Below, piece by piece: positions 14,894-17,612 of a DNA stretch of 17,612 nucleotides. The notes under the pieces were generated by a model. That model ran no database searches, was not told where the DNA came from, and saw only the letters and a list, made by a program, of their open reading frames with translations. The translations under genes were made by a program, and so were the position numbers. The stretch is taken from positions 1 to 17,612 of the forward strand of contig USSR01000057.1 of NCBI GenBank assembly GCA_900557355.1, read 5' to 3'. This stretch comes from an uncultured Bacteroides sp. GTDB taxonomy: Bacteria; Bacteroidota; Bacteroidia; Bacteroidales; Bacteroidaceae. Every line of letters starts with the position of its first letter. Within the stretch, counting starts at the first letter, position 1.

Positions 14894-17395
14894 ATGAGGA
14901 AAAGCTTATTTACATTATTAATAACTCTTCTCGGCACAATATCCCATTGTGCCGAGAAGGTCTATATGGACAAACAAGGCGTGATACGTTGGACGGAAAA
15001 CCGTAAGGAAGTAGCCTTGTTCGGTGCCAATTATTGCCTGCCTTCTGCTTGCGATTTTCGTGCAGCAGATTATGTGGGCGGTGATCGAAAGCAAATGATT
15101 GTGGAAGACCTGGAACATTTCAAGCGAATGAACTGGGACGGATTACGTCTCTGCTTTTGGGGAGACTATCAGAATACGGATCGTGAGGGAAATTTGCTGG
15201 AGAATGAACATTTGCATCTGTTGGACTATCTGATTGCCGAAGCGGATAAACGGGATATTTATATGTTGCTTAGCCCTATCGTGACCTATAATTCACAATG
15301 GCCGGAAATGAGTGATACAACAAATACCGGTCTGGCCAAATATTATCCTAAAAATACACTTATACACGACGAGGAAGCTATTCGTGCACAGGAAAATTAC
15401 ATGAAGCAACTGCTCAATCATCGTAATCCTTACACTGGTCGCTGCCTGAAGGATGAGCCGAACATATTGTTTGTCGAGCTAATCAACGAACCTACCCAAT
15501 TTCCGGAAGACATTCCAGGTATGGTGCGTTATATCAACCGGATGTGCAAGGCAATCCGGAGTACTGGTTGTAAGAAGTTGACTTTCTATAATGTCAGCCA
15601 AGACTTCCGTGTGGCTCCTGCTATTCGGAAATCGGATATACAAGGTTCTACTCACGCTTGGTATCCGAGTGCGTTGAATAACAATTATTCCATTGAAGGA
15701 AACGGCTTGTTGTTCGTAGACCGTTACGAGCAGATGCTTTATCCTGATTTACGCGGAAAAGCAAAAATCGTTTATGAATTTGACGCAACGGATATGGCTT
15801 CCGGTTTTATGTTCCCGGCTATGGCGCGTGAGTTCCGTAGGGGCGGTATCCAGTTTGCTGCCATCTTTTCTTATGATATGCTGCGTACAGCCCCGATGAA
15901 TTTAGGTTGGCAGACTCATTTTTTCAATATGGTCTTTACTCCTTCAAAGGCAGTAAGCAGTATGATTGCCGCTGAAGTGATGCGTCGTATCCCGCGTGGC
16001 AAACACTTCGGGTATTATCCGGATAACAGAACTTTCGACGATTTCCGGGTGAGTTACGATGAACAGTTGAGTGAATTGAACTCCGGAGATATGTTCTATT
16101 ATTCAAATACTACGTCTACCCGTCCCAAAAATCTGGCAGCATTGAAGCATATTGCTGGGGTTGGTTCTTCTCCGGTAGTCCGTTATTCGGGAACAGGTAT
16201 TTATTTTCTTGACAAACAGGATGATAATACTTGGCAACTGGAAATCTACCCTGATATAATGGATATAGATGATCCTTATAAAATGCTGAATAAACACAGG
16301 GTGTCAAGAAAATCAGCGTACAATGAACGGAACATTCAAATACAGCTTCCCGGTCTGGAAACTGAAATGGTTGTATTGCCCGGAAAATATCTGCTATCAG
16401 ATGGAAAGATAGTTAGCAGGGAAGAACTTCCTGCCAAAGATTTCTATCAGACTCCGATGAAAGAGTGGAAAATAGCTAATCATACATGGCCGGAGTTTAC
16501 TGCTGATAAAGAGGTGACATTCCGGTGTGAGGTGTTCGGCCCCAAACGTCCTCAACAGGTAGATGTTTATCTGATGCTGAAACCTTGGGGATGCAAGCGC
16601 ATACCGATGACGGCGGAAGACGGCTTCTTCTATACGGCGAAAGCCGATATAAGCTGGCTTGCTAAGGGGGATTATGAGTATCATTTCGGCATAGATACGG
16701 GAGATGATACAATCTTGTTTCCGGAAAAGACGTATTGCACTCCCGAACGGTGGGACTATTATGAACAAGCTACTTACGCCATGCGTCTGATAAACGAAAC
16801 AATTCCTTTGTCTCTTTTAGGACCACAGGACAATTGGAAGCATATCCGTCGTACACGCACGTTCAGGAGCCCCGAATCACAATTTAGCTCGGTAGTATCA
16901 GGACCGGAATTGCTGCCTGCCTTTCAGCTTTCTGTTCCTGATTTGGAGAAAAAGGAAGATTATATAGCTCCTTGTGATGTGACTTTTTCCCATTATATAG
17001 GTGATCGGATAACTTGTCGGAGTAAAAGTAAGACGGCTCCTGCATATATTCGTATTCGCGCTTATGGATTGAACAATACTGATAAAGCCATTTGCAATTT
17101 TGTAGATAAAGAGGGAAGAGGATATGGTGCTGCGTTTAATTTGAAAGCTGACGCATCGGATATCCTGATTCCGGTATCCGACCTTGTACCGACTAAGGCG
17201 GCTATGTTACCGCAGGATTGGCCGGGAGTGAATCCTTATTGGTATCCGGCTTCTGCACAAGAGAATAATGGTATTGCGTTGGATTGGAAGATTATCGACT
17301 TTGTTCAAGTTTCACTTCGAGAGGAATTGTACAATATCGGAAATCAGAAGAATAAGGGAGTTGTTGTAGAAAGGATTGATTTATTATTTCAGTGA
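14894..17395 (+). CDS. Clan GH-A-type glycoside hydrolase, probable GH147 beta-galactosidase, secreted
   Basis: An 833-residue secreted glycosidase. The signal peptide is about 1-20 (ISHCA before Glu21); the His before Cys19 rules out a normal lipobox. Residues about 25-370 look like a clan GH-A (beta/alpha)8 barrel: WDGLRLCFWGDYQ (81-93), ILFVELINEP (191-200) with candidate acid/base Glu199 after Asn198, STHAWYPSA (252-260), and KIVYEFDATD (291-300) with candidate nucleophile Glu295. Then comes a probable Ig/E-set-like module (about 540-602) and a C-terminal beta-sandwich-like region (about 675-833) that may bind sugar. It does not match GH2, GH5 or GH42 motifs well. From memory, GH147 enzymes are beta-galactosidases encoded in Bacteroides beta-1,4-galactan loci, which fits this setting; the GH147 label is inference. 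It lies 11 bp after GH35. A 14-bp perfect inverted repeat overlaps codons 12-22. Confidence 0.8.
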   Translation: MRKSLFTLLITLLGTISHCAEKVYMDKQGVIRWTENRKEVALFGANYCLPSACDFRAADYVGGDRKQMIVEDLEHFKRMNWDGLRLCFWGDYQNTDREGNLLENEHLHLLDYLIAEADKRDIYMLLSPIVTYNSQWPEMSDTTNTGLAKYYPKNTLIHDEEAIRAQENYMKQLLNHRNPYTGRCLKDEPNILFVELINEPTQFPEDIPGMVRYINRMCKAIRSTGCKKLTFYNVSQDFRVAPAIRKSDIQGSTHAWYPSALNNNYSIEGNGLLFVDRYEQMLYPDLRGKAKIVYEFDATDMASGFMFPAMAREFRRGGIQFAAIFSYDMLRTAPMNLGWQTHFFNMVFTPSKAVSSMIAAEVMRRIPRGKHFGYYPDNRTFDDFRVSYDEQLSELNSGDMFYYSNTTSTRPKNLAALKHIAGVGSSPVVRYSGTGIYFLDKQDDNTWQLEIYPDIMDIDDPYKMLNKHRVSRKSAYNERNIQIQLPGLETEMVVLPGKYLLSDGKIVSREELPAKDFYQTPMKEWKIANHTWPEFTADKEVTFRCEVFGPKRPQQVDVYLMLKPWGCKRIPMTAEDGFFYTAKADISWLAKGDYEYHFGIDTGDDTILFPEKTYCTPERWDYYEQATYAMRLINETIPLSLLGPQDNWKHIRRTRTFRSPESQFSSVVSGPELLPAFQLSVPDLEKKEDYIAPCDVTFSHYIGDRITCRSKSKTAPAYIRIRAYGLNNTDKAICNFVDKEGRGYGAAFNLKADASDILIPVSDLVPTKAAMLPQDWPGVNPYWYPASAQENNGIALDWKIIDFVQVSLREELYNIGNQKNKGVVVERIDLLFQ
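14927..14959. repeat. Perfect 14-bp inverted repeat in the signal-peptide region of the last hydrolase
   Basis: CTTCTCGGCACAAT (14927-14940) and ATTGTGCCGAGAAG (14946-14959) are exact reverse complements with a 5-nt spacer ATCCC; one further G-T pair (14926/14960) is possible. In mRNA this would be a very stable stem-loop from +34 to +66 of the gene, just past the initiating ribosome's footprint. No T-tract follows on the + strand. Confidence 0.92.
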
Positions 17396-17612
17396 TAGTT
17401 GACTGATATCTGAATGATATGCTTGTCATTGCTTCATATTTACCATAATAGTTAATTATTTAAGGTTCATTTTTAGGGGTGAAATTAGACTTTTCCAGTA
17501 AATGGATGATTCTCAATGATTATTATAAAACTTCCAATTAAAGTCTATCACAATAGGATAAATTGATTATATTTGTGGCGAGAATAAGCTAACGAAATAA
17601 CATTTAATAATT
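17396..17612 (+). promoter_or_regulatory. Non-coding 3' flank with Bacteroides -7 promoter motif at 17568-17575
   Basis: No gene is visible in these 217 AT-rich bases. TATATTTG at 17568-17575 matches the Bacteroides TAnnTTTG -7 element exactly; no good -33 TTTG is seen at the usual distance. Transcription would start about 17582 and run rightwards to a gene beyond the window. About 47 bp upstream of this element is a short direct repeat, ATGATT at 17506-17511 and 17516-17521, one helical turn apart, which could be a regulator site. I found no strong terminator hairpin after the operon; AATGA/TCATT around 17414-17431 is too weak to call. Confidence 0.5.

Noticed and set aside
1..17612. Search for CRISPR, tRNA, insertion sequence or phage features
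   Set aside because: No spaced repeats, cloverleaf-like sequences, transposase motifs or target duplications were seen by eye.

Overview
The window reads as part of a Bacteroides chromosome, most like the gut pectin-degrading species. The reasons are a paired SusC/SusD outer-membrane system, lipoproteins with acidic residues right after the lipid-carrying cysteine, AT-rich leaders that mostly lack a clear Shine-Dalgarno, and a TAnnTTTG-type promoter motif near the right end. All nine genes lie on the + strand, and the coding content is dense. I see no RNA genes, insertion sequences or CRISPR array.

Left part (1-4102): the 3' two fifths or so of a sugar-porter MFS permease, cut by the window edge. 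After a 158-bp gap with a strong hairpin comes a 1093-residue cytoplasmic protein made of a DUF5107 (mutarotase-like) domain and a long TPR array. Two adjacent hairpins (4112-4162) separate this part from the next.

Central and right part (4179-17395): a tightly packed seven-gene polysaccharide utilization locus with gaps of 11-26 bp. It holds a GH53 endo-beta-1,4-galactanase lipoprotein, a SusE/F-position surface glycan-binding lipoprotein, SusC, SusD, a secreted SGNH/GDSL esterase, a GH35 beta-galactosidase, and a large clan GH-A-type hydrolase that I think is a GH147 beta-galactosidase. The likely substrate is beta-1,4-galactan (pectic galactan, arabinogalactan I). In this model GH53 cuts galactan at the cell surface and the SGBP/SusD/SusC complex binds and imports the oligosaccharides. 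The two exo-enzymes and the esterase finish them in the periplasm, and galactose enters the cytoplasm, possibly through the upstream permease. No regulator (HTCS, SusR or ECF sigma) lies in the window.

The right-hand 217 bp is non-coding. It carries a promoter-like motif for a gene beyond the window. I did not find a clearly new system. The points most worth a second look are two long perfect inverted repeats inside coding sequence (14927-14959 at the start of the last gene, and 13143-13170 over the catalytic acid/base codon of GH35), the uncharacterised DUF5107-TPR protein, and the large uncharacterised C-terminal half of the last hydrolase.
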